In this document: piece by piece, positions 25,070-33,947 of the stretch
Layout: every line of letters starts with the position of its first letter
Position numbering within the stretch: position 1 is the first letter of the stretch
NCBI GenBank assembly: GCA_963787135.1
Contig: CAWBBW010000043.1
Location: 86,211 to 150,210, forward strand
Reading direction: 5' to 3'
DNA: 64,000 nucleotides
Origin: Roseiarcus sp963787135
GTDB lineage: Bacteria; Pseudomonadota; Alphaproteobacteria; Rhizobiales; Beijerinckiaceae
The notes under the pieces: model-generated
The model's input: the letters and a program-made list of their open reading frames with translations, nothing else
Told to the model about the DNA's origin: nothing
Database searches by the model: none
Position numbers and translations under genes: made by a program

Positions 25070-28000
25070 ATGAATGCGTTCACCGACCTCTTCATCCGCC
25101 GGCCGGTGCTGGCGACCGTGGTCAGCCTGCTGATCCTGCTGATCGGCGGCGTCGCGGCGCTCAAGCTGCAGGTCCGACAGTTTCCCCAGACGTCGAACAC
25201 GACCATCACCATCACCACCACCTATCCCGGCGCCGCGGCCGATGTGATCAAGGGCTTCATAACCACGCCGATCGAGCAGGCGGTCGCGAGCTCTGAAGGC
25301 ATAGACACGCTGGTCTCGAGTTCGCAGCAGAACGTGTCGACGATCACCCTCAACCTCAGGCTAGATGCCAATCCCGACCGGGCGATGGCCGACACCCTCT
25401 CGAAGGTGAACCAGGTGCGCGGCCTCTTGCCTCGCGACGCCAACGATCCGGTCATCGTCAAGCAGACCGGTCAGGGCTTCGCCCTCATGTACCTGTCGTT
25501 CAATTCGAACGTGATGACCGCCTCGCAGATCACCGACTACCTCACACGCGTCGTTCAGCCGCGGCTGCAGACGGTGGACGGCGTCGCCAACGCGCAGATC
25601 CTCGGCGGACAGACGTTCGCGATGCGGATCTGGCTTGACCCGACGCGGATGGCCTCGCTCGGCGTCACCCCGAACGACGTGCGCGCCGCGCTCGCCGCCA
25701 ACAACTTCACCTCGGCCGCAGGCGAGATCAAAAGCGACTACACCCAGATCAGCGTCAACGCTCTGACCTCTCTCGACAGCGCCAAGGCTTTCGGCCAGCT
25801 CACCATCGCCACGCATGGCGACGCCCTAGTGCGACTAGGCGACGTCTCGAAGATCGAACTCGGGCCGCAGAGCTCGGATTCCTCGTCCGTCTTTGACGGT
25901 CTGAAAGCTGTGTTCATTGGCATTTATGGCACGCCGGAGGCGAATCCGCTGACGGTCATCGATGGCGTTCGCCAGATCATGCCGAGTATCGAGAGCCAAT
26001 TGCCGACCGGCCTCAATGCGACGATCGCCTACGACTCGACCAAGTTCATCCGCTCCTCGATCTACGAAGTCGCCAAGACCCTGATCGAGGCGGCGGGGAT
26101 CGTGATTGTCGTCATCTTCCTGTTTCTCGGCAATCTGCGCTCGACCTTCATCCCGATCGTCACCATCCCGCTCTCGCTGATCGGCGTGATGATCGCGCTG
26201 CTCGCGCTCGGCTATTCCATCAACCTTCTGACCCTTCTGGCGCTGGTGCTTGGCATCGGCCTCGTCGTCGACGACGCCATTGTCGTGGTCGAGAACATCC
26301 ATCGCCACATCGAGGACGGCATGACGCCGTTCGACGCTGCGATCCGCGGCGCGCACGAGATCGCATTGCCGATCGTCGCGATGACGATCACGCTCGCCGC
26401 CGTCTATGCGCCGATCGGGTTCGTTTCGGGCGTGACGGGCGCGCTCTTCCGCGAATTCGCTTTCACCCTGGCGGGCGCGGTGATCGTTTCCGGCTTCATC
26501 GCGCTTACGCTCTCGCCGATGATGTGCTCCAAGCTCCTGCGCCACGACGCGGAGCAGGGCTGGTTCGGCCGTTTCGTCGATCGATCGTTCAATCGCCTCC
26601 GCGGCGCCTATCAGCGCCGGCTCCACAGCACCCTCAATTTTCGCGCCCTGACTCTCCTGATCCTCGTCGGCGTGCTTGCGCTCACCGGCGTCATGTACGC
26701 CTCCACCCCGCGCGAGCTTGCGCCCGAGGAGGACCAGGGCATCCTGTTGTCTCTGATCAAGATTCCGCAGGTCGCCAATCTCGATTACACCGAGAGGGCG
26801 ACGCAGGCGCTTTACGCCCAGGTCAAGGACGTGCCCGAATTCGACCATCTCTTCGTCATCAACGGATTTCCAAGCATTCGCGGCGGCTTCGCCGGCGTGC
26901 TGCTGAAGCCCTGGGACCAGCGCGCGCGCAGCCAGAAGCAGGTGTTGGCCGACCTCGGGCCGAAGTTTCAGTCTGTGCCGACGGCGCAGATCCAGGCGTT
27001 TTCGCCGCCCGCTTTGCCCGGCTCGACCGGCGGCGCGCCGATGCAGTTCGTCATCCGCACAACCGGCGACTATACGACGCTCGCCGATGTCGCGCTGAAG
27101 ATGCAGCAGGCCGCGCGCGAAAGCGGCCTCTTCCTCTTCACCGACGTCGACCTCAAGTTCGATACGCCGCAATACGAGTTCAAAATCGACGCCGACAAGG
27201 CGAACCGCATCGGCGTCAATATGTCCGACATCGGGACCGGGCTTGCGACCATGCTCGGCGGCAACTACGTCAATCTATTCAATCTCTATGGGCGCAGCTA
27301 CCAGGTCATTCCGCAGGCGCCGCGCGAGTTCCGTCTCGAGCCCGACTGGCTGACCCGATATCAGCTGCGCACCAGCAACGGCGAGCTCGTCCCAATGTCG
27401 GCTGTGGCGACTGTCGCCTCGGACGTGCAGCCGAATGCCTTGACAAGCTTCCAGCAGCTCAATTCCGCGACCCTGTCGGGCGTGCCGTTCCCGGGGCGGA
27501 CGCTCGGCGAAGCGCTCGATTTCCTCAAGGAGAAATCGAAGGAGATTTTCCCGGAAGGCTACTCCTACGACTTCCAGGGCGACTCGCGGCAATACGAGCA
27601 GGAGGGCAACGCCCTCGTCTATGTATTCGTATTCGCGCTGATCGTGATCTATCTCGTGCTCGCCGCCCAGTACGAGAGCTTCCGCGATCCGCTGATCATC
27701 CTGATAGCCCTGCCGACCGCGCTCTTCGGCGCACTGCTGCCGCTCAATATCGGCGGCTTTCTCGGCTTCGCCAGCATCAACATCTATTCGCAGATCGGCC
27801 TCGTGACCCTGATCGGCCTCATCTCCAAGCACGGGATTCTGATGGTCGACTTCGCCAACCGGCTGCAGGAGACGCGCGGCTTCTCACGCCGCGGCGCGAT
27901 CGAGGAAGCGGCCGCGGTCCGGCTCAGGCCGATCCTGATGACGACGGCGGCGATGGTGGTCGGCATGGTGCCGCTGATCCTCGCCTCCGGCGCCGGCGCC

Positions 28001-28180
28001 CGCTCGCGCTTCGACATCGGCCTCACCATTTTCGCCGGCATGGCGATCGGCACGCTCTTCACCCTCTTCGTCACGCCCGCGGTCTACACGTTCCTCGCCC
28101 GCGACCACGCGGCGGCGATCGCGAGAGAGCGCGCAGCGGGGCATCTGGCGGCGGACGGAAGCGCAGCCGAAGCGCATTGA
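25070..28180 (+). CDS. RND multidrug efflux pump, HAE-1 family (AcrB/MexF-like)
   Basis: A 1036-residue inner-membrane proton-driven pump with twelve helices and two large periplasmic loops. Signatures: FIRRPVLATVVSLLILLIGG at the N-terminus, TYPGAAADVIKGFITTPIEQ, the helix-4 proton-relay VLGIGLVVDDAIVVVENIHR with two Asp, MTITLAAVYAPIGFVSG, a Lys-bearing helix 10 (GLISKHGILMVDFAN) and RPILMTTAAMVVGMVPL. It partners with the adaptor just upstream. No outer-membrane factor gene lies in the window, so it must use one encoded elsewhere. The substrates cannot be told from sequence, and no local regulator is adjacent. Confidence 0.95.
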   Translation: MNAFTDLFIRRPVLATVVSLLILLIGGVAALKLQVRQFPQTSNTTITITTTYPGAAADVIKGFITTPIEQAVASSEGIDTLVSSSQQNVSTITLNLRLDANPDRAMADTLSKVNQVRGLLPRDANDPVIVKQTGQGFALMYLSFNSNVMTASQITDYLTRVVQPRLQTVDGVANAQILGGQTFAMRIWLDPTRMASLGVTPNDVRAALAANNFTSAAGEIKSDYTQISVNALTSLDSAKAFGQLTIATHGDALVRLGDVSKIELGPQSSDSSSVFDGLKAVFIGIYGTPEANPLTVIDGVRQIMPSIESQLPTGLNATIAYDSTKFIRSSIYEVAKTLIEAAGIVIVVIFLFLGNLRSTFIPIVTIPLSLIGVMIALLALGYSINLLTLLALVLGIGLVVDDAIVVVENIHRHIEDGMTPFDAAIRGAHEIALPIVAMTITLAAVYAPIGFVSGVTGALFREFAFTLAGAVIVSGFIALTLSPMMCSKLLRHDAEQGWFGRFVDRSFNRLRGAYQRRLHSTLNFRALTLLILVGVLALTGVMYASTPRELAPEEDQGILLSLIKIPQVANLDYTERATQALYAQVKDVPEFDHLFVINGFPSIRGGFAGVLLKPWDQRARSQKQVLADLGPKFQSVPTAQIQAFSPPALPGSTGGAPMQFVIRTTGDYTTLADVALKMQQAARESGLFLFTDVDLKFDTPQYEFKIDADKANRIGVNMSDIGTGLATMLGGNYVNLFNLYGRSYQVIPQAPREFRLEPDWLTRYQLRTSNGELVPMSAVATVASDVQPNALTSFQQLNSATLSGVPFPGRTLGEALDFLKEKSKEIFPEGYSYDFQGDSRQYEQEGNALVYVFVFALIVIYLVLAAQYESFRDPLIILIALPTALFGALLPLNIGGFLGFASINIYSQIGLVTLIGLISKHGILMVDFANRLQETRGFSRRGAIEEAAAVRLRPILMTTAAMVVGMVPLILASGAGARSRFDIGLTIFAGMAIGTLFTLFVTPAVYTFLARDHAAAIARERAAGHLAADGSAAEAH

Positions 28181-28226
28181 GTGGCGCGCGTCCTTCCCCC
28201 GTTTACGGTCGCTTGCGGGGAAGGGA

Positions 28227-28274
28227 CCGCCATAGGGCGTCGAAAGACGCCGGTCTTTCGACGGGCTACGGCGG
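28227..28274. repeat. REP-like palindrome, copy C1
   Basis: GTCGAAAGAC-GCCG-GTCTTTCGAC forms a perfect 10-bp stem, extended outward by CCGCCATAGGGC against GGGCTACGGCGG with few mismatches. A second copy is at 33810-33856. It lies between the pump and the PfkB gene; the rest of 28181-28405 shows no gene. Confidence 0.7.
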
Positions 28275-28405
28275 CGGATGGGTGTGGAAGGCAGGTGTGT
28301 ATCGATGCAAGTTTGCATTGACGGTCGTGCAGTGCGACAGAGGCGTCCACGACAATCGGTTCCACGCCGCCGGCCAGCGATACCTCAGATATCCATAGCT
28401 TTGTG

Positions 28406-29335
28406 ATGTCGTCATTCAAGAGCATCGCGAAGAGCGGCGCCGAGGCCCGCATCCTCCTCATCGGCGACGTGATGACAGACGTGATCGTCCGCCCTGTCGG
28501 CCCGCTCGCGCGAGGCTCGGATCGGCGCGCGTCGATAGCCGTCGAACCGGGCGGGTCGGCGGCCAATCAGGCCGCGTGGCTCGCAGCGCTCGGGGTTAAG
28601 GTCGATTTCGTCGCCCGCGTCGGCGCCGCCGACGTCGAGCCCGAAGCCGCGAGGCTTTCCAGCGCTGGCGTGACGCCCCATCTCGCCGGCGATTCGGAGC
28701 GCCAGACCGGACGGCTCGTCGCGCTGATCGATCCGAACGGCGAGCGCAGTTTCTTCACCGACCGCGGCGCCAACGACGCGCTTGTTGCCGCCGACGTGCC
28801 TGAGGCGCTGATCGCCGGCGCTTCGCACATCCATCTCTCCGGCTACTCTTTCTTCGCTCCCTCCCCTCGCGAAGCCGTGCTCGACGTCATGCAGCGGGCC
28901 GGGGCGACGCGGGTCAGCGTCGATCCGGCTTCGGCCGAGTTCTTGCGCGAAGTCGGACCGGAGGCCTTTCTCGCATGGACGAAGGGCGCGGCGATCCTCT
29001 TTCCCAACGAGGACGAGGCGGCCGTCCTCACGGGCGCCGCCGATCCCGAGACGCAATGCGCGCGCCTCGCGGCGCATTACCCGCTCGTCGTCCTTAAGCG
29101 CGGCGCCAGCGGCGGCGTCGCGGCGGCGGGCGCGGTGCGCTGGCGGATCGCAGCGCCGGCCATCGAAGCGATCGACACCACCGGCGCGGGCGACGCTTTT
29201 GTTGCCGCCTTTCTCGTCGCTTGGCTAAGAGGAGTGGAGGTTGACGCGGCGCTCGAGCGCGCAGTCGCGGCCGGTGCGGAAGCCGCGACGCGCGTCGGGG
29301 GAAGGCCCAAGGTGGAGATCGTTCGCCCGGGGTGA
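28406..29335 (+). CDS. PfkB-family carbohydrate/nucleoside kinase
   Basis: About 309 residues with the ribokinase fold. ILLIGDVMTDVIVRP opens the domain. EPGGSAANQAAWLAALGVKV is the substrate-binding GGxxxN region, and FFTDRGAND and NEDEAAVLTG lie in the middle. IDTTGAGDAFVAAFLVAWL carries the catalytic DTxGAGD Asp. A sugar kinase (ribokinase- or fructokinase-like) is likely; the exact substrate is open. The start is ATG 28406; a GTG immediately before it (28403) is also possible. A REP-like palindrome lies upstream, so it is probably transcribed separately from the RND genes. Confidence 0.88.
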   Translation: MSSFKSIAKSGAEARILLIGDVMTDVIVRPVGPLARGSDRRASIAVEPGGSAANQAAWLAALGVKVDFVARVGAADVEPEAARLSSAGVTPHLAGDSERQTGRLVALIDPNGERSFFTDRGANDALVAADVPEALIAGASHIHLSGYSFFAPSPREAVLDVMQRAGATRVSVDPASAEFLREVGPEAFLAWTKGAAILFPNEDEAAVLTGAADPETQCARLAAHYPLVVLKRGASGGVAAAGAVRWRIAAPAIEAIDTTGAGDAFVAAFLVAWLRGVEVDAALERAVAAGAEAATRVGGRPKVEIVRPG

Positions 29336-29377
29336 CCGGGGCATCCTTCAGACTTTCCGAGGTCGTCCGGGAACCCT

Positions 29378-29728
29378 ATGCTCGGAGCCATGGCCGACAA
29401 CTCGAAGCCCCGCGCTCCGCTCCCTGCCGGCTATCGCCAGGGCGTGATCTCTGCGATCTCCGTCATTCTCGGATTCTCCCTCTTGTTGCTGCGCTATTGG
29501 AGCTTCGAGGCGTCCGGTGAGGTGACGCGCGCTGCGGTCGTCGCCTGGTTCGCGTTGCTGATTGCGATCCTCCTCGAGTTCTATGCGCTCTGGCGTTCGC
29601 TGCAGATCGAGGACGACGACGAACGCGAGTATCGCACAACGCTCCGCTGGTTCCTTACCTCGATCTTCGCGCTTGTTGGCAGCCTCGTCCTTGCGGCGCT
29701 CGCGGCGGCGAAGCTGATCAATTTCTAG
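29378..29728 (+). CDS. Hypothetical membrane protein
   Basis: About 113-116 residues with three predicted membrane helices: ISAISVILGFSLLLLRYW, VVAWFALLIAILLEFYALW, and FLTSIFALVGSLVLAALAA. An acidic loop (EDDDEREY) lies between helices 2 and 3. Starts at 29378 or 29390 (MADNSKPR) are equally possible. I do not recognise a family. Spacing of about 40 bases after the PfkB gene suggests cotranscription. The following 29729-29985 gap holds no gene that I can see. Confidence 0.6.
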   Translation: MLGAMADNSKPRAPLPAGYRQGVISAISVILGFSLLLLRYWSFEASGEVTRAAVVAWFALLIAILLEFYALWRSLQIEDDDEREYRTTLRWFLTSIFALVGSLVLAALAAAKLINF

Positions 29729-29985
29729 CCCGGCGGCCTTCGGGTCCTGGCGGGCTTGCAGAAAGCGAAACGGCCAGCTCAAGGAACAACCTGAGGGCGA
29801 TCCTTCACCCCGGCCGATGCGAACGGTCACCCCGGCTGATATACTTGCGTCCGCGGCTCCCTATTCCTATCTTTGACGACAACAGGGTTTCCGGCCAAAG
29901 AATTTGTACGCGTTTGTCGTTTCTGAGCAGGAATGACGGCAGTATTCCGGGGACCGATTCCGCTTTCTTTTGAACTGGAGACACT

Positions 29986-30891
29986 ATGTCCATTCGTCCG
30001 GTCAAGCGCGTCGACCAGTCGCGGCCCACCATGGAAGGCGCGGGCGTGCGCCTCCGCCGCGCCTTCGGCTTCGGCGACACGTCCGATTTCGATCCATTCC
30101 TGATGATGGACGACTTCCGCGGCGACCGGCCCGAGGATTATCAGGCCGGCTTCCCGTGGCATCCCCATCGCGGCATCGAGACGATCACCTATGTCCTTGC
30201 CGGAGCCGTCGATCACGGCGATAGCCTCGGCAATCGCGGCAAGCTCGGCGCGGGCGACGTCCAGTGGATGACCGCCGGCAGCGGCATCATGCATCAGGAA
30301 ATGCCGACCGGCGACGCCAAGGGGCGCATGCACGGTTTCCAGCTCTGGGCGAACCTGCCCGCAAAACTCAAGATGACGAAGCCGCGCTACCAGGACGTGC
30401 CGGCGACAGCGATCCCCGAGGTCACGGACGACGATGGCACGAAAGTCCGCGTCATCTGCGGCGACTTCTGGGGCAAGACGGGGCCGGTCGACGGTGTCGC
30501 CGCCGAGCCGCGCTATCTCGACGTCACCGTGCCCGCGGGCAAGAGGAAGCGTCTCAAGGTCGAGGATTTCCGCCAGGCCTTCGCCTATATCTTCGAAGGC
30601 TCGGCAGATTTCTCCGACGCCTCGGCGCCGTTCGGCGTGCTGCGCGAGGCCGAGGTCAACGGCGAAGAGACGCTGGTGCGCGACCGCGTCGGCAACCGCT
30701 CGCTGGTCGTCTTCGGCGCCGGCGACGAGATCAGCGTCCAGGCGGGCGAGGAAGGGGTGCGCTTCCTCTTGGTCTCCGGGCGGCCTTTGCGCGAGCCGAT
30801 CGCCTGGCACGGGCCGATCGTGATGAACACGCAAGACCAAATCCGTCAGGCGATGATGGACCTGCGCGACGGCTCGTTCATCAAGCGCTAG
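29986..30891 (+). CDS. Pirin family protein
   Basis: A 301-residue bicupin. The N-terminal cupin contains the pirin metal site: HPHRGIETITYVLAG with two His, and GSGIMHQEMP further on (His and Glu). DFDPFLMMDDFRGDRPEDYQ and PRYQDVPATAIPEV are also family blocks. The C-terminal cupin contains GPIVMNTQDQIRQAMMDLRDG, shown here as IVMNTQDQIRQAMMDLR. Bacterial pirins bind Fe(II), and some are quercetinases or bind pyruvate dehydrogenase; the role here is unknown. GGAG lies upstream of the ATG at 29986. Confidence 0.93.
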   Translation: MSIRPVKRVDQSRPTMEGAGVRLRRAFGFGDTSDFDPFLMMDDFRGDRPEDYQAGFPWHPHRGIETITYVLAGAVDHGDSLGNRGKLGAGDVQWMTAGSGIMHQEMPTGDAKGRMHGFQLWANLPAKLKMTKPRYQDVPATAIPEVTDDDGTKVRVICGDFWGKTGPVDGVAAEPRYLDVTVPAGKRKRLKVEDFRQAFAYIFEGSADFSDASAPFGVLREAEVNGEETLVRDRVGNRSLVVFGAGDEISVQAGEEGVRFLLVSGRPLREPIAWHGPIVMNTQDQIRQAMMDLRDGSFIKR

Positions 30892-30988
30892 CTCTCCCCG
30901 CGCTGCGCGCTTGGACCGGAGACAAGGTGGATGGGTTCGAGGATGTGGTGGACACGTTTCCCATCACCGGGGTCTGTTGCTTTTGATC

Positions 30989-31017
30989 GTGTGGACGACG
31001 CGCAGCGTTGTCCACAC
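30989..31017. repeat. Hairpin in the pirin-DHFR gap
   Basis: GTGTGGACGACGC and GCGTTGTCCACAC form a 13-bp stem with one mismatch and a 3-base loop. It has no T-run, so it is not a canonical terminator. The surrounding 30892-31129 shows no gene. Confidence 0.5.
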
Positions 31018-31129
31018 GGTCCACAGGCTTCGTGATCGCCCTCGTCGAGGTCGATCGCGCCGATGCGATGGCGCAAAAGTAAGCGACAACATGGCTTAGG
31101 GCGCGGAAATGGGGTGGAGGTTGTGCGGC

Positions 31130-31661
31130 ATGGCGAAGCTCGTCTTTGGAATGAACCAGTCCCTGGACGGCTACGTCGACCATCTTGAAATGAGGCCAAG
31201 CACTGCGCTCTTTCGTCACATTCATTGAGCAAGTGCGCGAGTTGACGGGCAGTGTGTACGGTCGCCGCATGTACGAGGTCATGCGTTATTGGGACGAAGA
31301 CCGTTCGGAGTGGGGCGCGGAGGAACACGAGTTCGCGGCGGCGTGGCGGAGCCAACCGAAGTGGGTCATGTCGCGCTCGTTGAAGTCGGCCGGCCCCAAC
31401 GCCACACTTGTCGAGGGTGACCTCGAGGCGTTGATAGGCGGGCTGAAGGCTCAGTTCGTTGGGGAGATTGAAGTTGCCGGACCAGACTTGGCAGGAAGCC
31501 TAACCGACCTTGGTCTTATTGATGAGTATCGACTCTACCTCCATCCCGTCGTACTTGGCCGCGGCAAGCCATTCTTCTCCGGCCCCCGGCCGCCGCTCCG
31601 CCTTGTGACCAGCAATCTAATCGGCGAGGACGTGATGAGGTTGACGTACGTTCCCGCTTAA
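31130..31661 (+). CDS. RibD-C/dihydrofolate-reductase-like protein (frameshifted)
   Basis: It begins MAKLVFGMNQSLDGYVDHLE at 31130. An extra A near 31219 breaks the frame, and RHFIEQVRELTGSVYGRRMY continues in the next frame to 31661. The DHFR-like nucleotide-binding fold is supported by SLDGYVD, GSVYGRRMYEVM, KWVMSRSLK, IEVAGPDLAGSL and YRLYLHPVVLGRGKPFF. Such small YyaP/YwjB-like proteins have unclear reductase roles. At about 176 residues the size is normal. No operon partner is visible; an IS66 element lies downstream. Confidence 0.8.
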
Positions 31662-31683
31662 TTGCGCAACCCGCTCGACGGAC

Positions 31684-31755
31684 TGTCACGACCGGACGGA
31701 GGGGCCCTTCAATCACCGCGAGCCGCAAGAAGTTAAGGTTGATGGCGTGTTTGGC
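31684..31755. repeat. Dispersed repeat copy A2
   Basis: Matches 21011-21080 in order and spacing (GACCGGACGGAGG, CCCTTCAATCA, AGTTAAGGTTGATGG). The remaining 31756-31921 holds short unsupported frames only. Confidence 0.55.
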
Positions 31756-31942
31756 GCCTGCGATGTGCGCCCGATCGCGCATTCCTCGGTGGCGGCGAAG
31801 GGCAGCGCAAGCGCGGCCCCGACGCCGAGGGCGGGACAAATGGCGCCGAACATATGCAATTCACTTTCGTTCTCGCGGCGGCCTCATCCAAGCCGACGCA
31901 GCTACCAAAACGAAGGGGGGTGCTTGGGAGTTACGAAAGGAC

Positions 31943-33471
31943 GTAACTCCCAAGCCGTCGGCTATGGGGCGCAGGCGAGGATGATCTGATCTGGGTGTGC
32001 GGCGAGAGTTCGGAAGATATTGCAACCGTGCTTTCTCGCAGTTGAGACGATGGATCTGACGGTTGCGAAGATTTGAGCGCCTTCGAGGGTTCGGAACGAG
32101 CCCGAGATTTTCATTTTGACCTTCATCATCCTCAGGTCCTGTTCGGCCAGGTTATTGGTGAAAGGCACGTCGAAATCGGTGAGGAAGCGCAAGGTTTCGG
32201 TTTGGAAGGTTTTCAGTCTTTGCAGCAGATTGTGGCCGGGCCGGTGCTTGGTTCGCCCGCGCGCGTTGGCTTTGGTCTCCAGTTTGGGCAGTTGGCGATG
32301 GAAGGCGAGGCCGAGCCGGATCGCCGCCCAATAGCGCTCGACGAAGGCCTTGAGGTCATCGGGCGGAAGCGTGCAGGCGCCCGCCTTGCGGGCTTTGTCG
32401 ACTGCGAGATTGGCCGCAAGCAGCATGTCGCGCATGTGTTCGGCCCAGGGTTCGTGATCGAGCTCGATCAGGCTGTTGAGTTCGCGCAGGATATGGGCGT
32501 TGCAGAAGGCGTGATCGACCGCATCGAGCCGGCGATAAGGCAGGAAGTGGTCATGCACGACGACGCCCCCTTGCAAATCCACGGGGATCGCGCCGCGCTT
32601 TTCGTGGGCGCGATAGAAGGTGAAGGCCAAGCTCGAGGTCGTATGCAGCCATTGCAGCTTGCCTGCGATGCGAAACCCCGTTTCGTCGAGATGGCGAACC
32701 TTCGCCTCGGCCACGCGCTCGCCGATGAATGCGTAGACCCGCCGCAGCTCTTGCGCCTTCTTTCCGACCCAGGCCACGATGCTGGCCGGACAAATCCGCG
32801 GCGCGCCGAACAGATCGCTCAGCGCCTGCGCGGTCCGATCCTCGGGGAGGAGCTGCTGGATGTTGAGATAGACCGCTGCCGCCCTCAGCCGTTCGCCATA
32901 TTGCGTCGGCCTGACCACGCCATCGGGAAAGGCCGCCTTGGTCACGCCACGGCAATTTTCGCAGCGGTAAATCAAGGCCTGATGTTCGGTGACCATGAGC
33001 GGGCGCTCGGCAAGATCGAACACCTGGCGCTTCTCGATCCTGACCGCCGACTGCGGATCGAGAGCCAAACCACAATGGCCACAGGCGCACGCCGTGTGCT
33101 CAATCACGCAATCCGGATCGGCGACTTGCCGCAACGTATCGCCTTTGTGGCCCTTCTGCCCGCCGCTCGCCTTGCCCGAGCGACCGCGCAGGCTGCCGGG
33201 AATGCGAGGCTTCTTCTTCAAGCCGTCGCTCGAAGGCGGCTTGGAGCTGTTGGAACTGTCCTGTCCCAATTGCCGGCGAAGGTCCGCCACTTCAGCCTGA
33301 AGCGCCGCGATCTGGCGTCTCAGCGAGGCGATCAACTCCTCGACTTCGGCAGGAAGAACCATCCCACCCTTGATTCTTGATTCGTCGCCCGCCGTCTCCA
33401 AAAATCGACCCAGCAAAGACCTTTTCTATCCAGTAGTGACTTTTCGAGACTCACCCTGGCTTGGGAGTTAC
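31943..33471 (-). mobile_element. IS66-family element with a single transposase gene
   Basis: The ends are GTAACTCCCAAGCC (31943-31956) and its inverse GGCTTGGGAGTTAC (33458-33471), giving 1529 bp. Only the large TnpC-type gene is present; there is no TnpA or TnpB, as in the smaller subgroup of the family. A further inverted copy of the end, GCTTGGGAGTTAC, lies at 31922-31934, exactly 8 bases outside the left end. The flanking octamers are GAAAGGAC and AAAGCGAC, similar but not identical. Confidence 0.85.
31962..33362 (-). CDS. IS66-family transposase (TnpC-like)
   Basis: About 466 residues. The N-terminal leucine-zipper region (AEVEELIASLRRQIAALQAE) is followed by a Ser/Lys-rich linker with NSSKPPSSDG, a typical IS66 mark. 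A zinc-binding region follows (HTACACGHCGLAL, YRCENCRG). The DDE core has HLDETGFRIAGKLQWLH, a second Asp in VVVHDHFLPYRRLD with CNAHILREL, and the C-terminal Glu in FTNNLAEQDLRMMKVKMKIS. MVLPAEVEE at 33362 is chosen as start; a longer ORF reaches 33416. The frame is intact. Confidence 0.92.
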   Translation of the reverse strand: MVLPAEVEELIASLRRQIAALQAEVADLRRQLGQDSSNSSKPPSSDGLKKKPRIPGSLRGRSGKASGGQKGHKGDTLRQVADPDCVIEHTACACGHCGLALDPQSAVRIEKRQVFDLAERPLMVTEHQALIYRCENCRGVTKAAFPDGVVRPTQYGERLRAAAVYLNIQQLLPEDRTAQALSDLFGAPRICPASIVAWVGKKAQELRRVYAFIGERVAEAKVRHLDETGFRIAGKLQWLHTTSSLAFTFYRAHEKRGAIPVDLQGGVVVHDHFLPYRRLDAVDHAFCNAHILRELNSLIELDHEPWAEHMRDMLLAANLAVDKARKAGACTLPPDDLKAFVERYWAAIRLGLAFHRQLPKLETKANARGRTKHRPGHNLLQRLKTFQTETLRFLTDFDVPFTNNLAEQDLRMMKVKMKISGSFRTLEGAQIFATVRSIVSTARKHGCNIFRTLAAHPDQIILACAP

Positions 33472-33474
33472 AAA

Positions 33475-33495
33475 GCGACAGTTTTTGGCGCCTAA
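33475..33495. repeat. Dispersed 21-bp word, copy B2
   Basis: The same word as at 21239-21259 (starts GCGACAGTTT, ends GGCGCCTAA), located four bases beyond the right end of the IS66 element. Confidence 0.6.
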
Positions 33496-33657
33496 GCCGT
33501 TGAAAAATTGCGCCGCTTACAGGACTACACGTTCGGCCGCGCGTAAAAGAACCGCGTGACGCCAGCTCCCGCCGCAAGTTTCTGAAATCAGAGCGGCAGT
33601 CGTTAAACCGGTTCTCCCCGCCCCTTGCGCCCGGCCGCCTCATGGTCCACATACGGC

Positions 33658-33755
33658 CCGGGAGGTTGGCGAAGGACGTACCGCTCGCCAACCGGGTCAG
33701 GTCCGGAAGGAAGCAGCCCTAACGAGACAGGGCGGGTCTTTGTCCAACCTCCCAC
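33658..33755 (+). ncRNA. ffs: Small signal recognition particle RNA (4.5S)
   Basis: The conserved apical loop is unmistakable: GGTCAGGTCCGGAAGGAAGC then AGCCCTAA at about 33695-33722. The long stem closes with GGGAGGTTGG (33660-33669) against CCAACCTCCC (33744-33753). It binds Ffh to target membrane proteins. Its place just upstream of dnaX-ybaB-recR is usual in Alphaproteobacteria. Confidence 0.95.
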
Positions 33756-33795
33756 TTTCCCGCGCCGAACCAAACGCCGACGAGCGCCATTGAAG

Positions 33796-33935
33796 TCGTC
33801 ATTGCGAGACGCCATAGGGCGACAAGAGACGCCCGTCTTTCGACGGGCTATGGCGACGAAGCAATCCACGGTTCGTAGAGCGCCCCACGTTCGGCTGGAT
33901 TGCTTCGCTTCGATCGCAAAGACAGAGTGGGACGA
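33796..33935. repeat. Composite palindromic intergenic repeat with REP-like copy C2
   Basis: An outer inverted pair, GAAGCAATCCA and TGGATTGCTTC (33858-33908 region), lies next to GTCATTGCGAG at the left. The REP-like palindrome CGCCATAGGGC...GGGCTATGGCG occupies 33810-33856 within it. It resembles mobile palindromic elements between ffs and dnaX rather than a gene. Confidence 0.55.
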
Positions 33936-33947
33936 GCGAGGCAGTCG

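Noticed and set aside
25835..27172. A 445-residue minus-strand frame inside the RND pump gene
   Set aside because: Antisense shadow of a well-conserved transporter; Arg/Asp/Glu-rich without family features.
26524..28398. A 624-residue plus-strand frame overlapping the RND pump in another frame
   Set aside because: Arg/Ala/Pro-rich out-of-frame translation of the pump sequence.
31935..33479. Perfect 8-bp target duplication around the IS66 element
   Set aside because: The flanking octamers GAAAGGAC and AAAGCGAC are similar but not identical.
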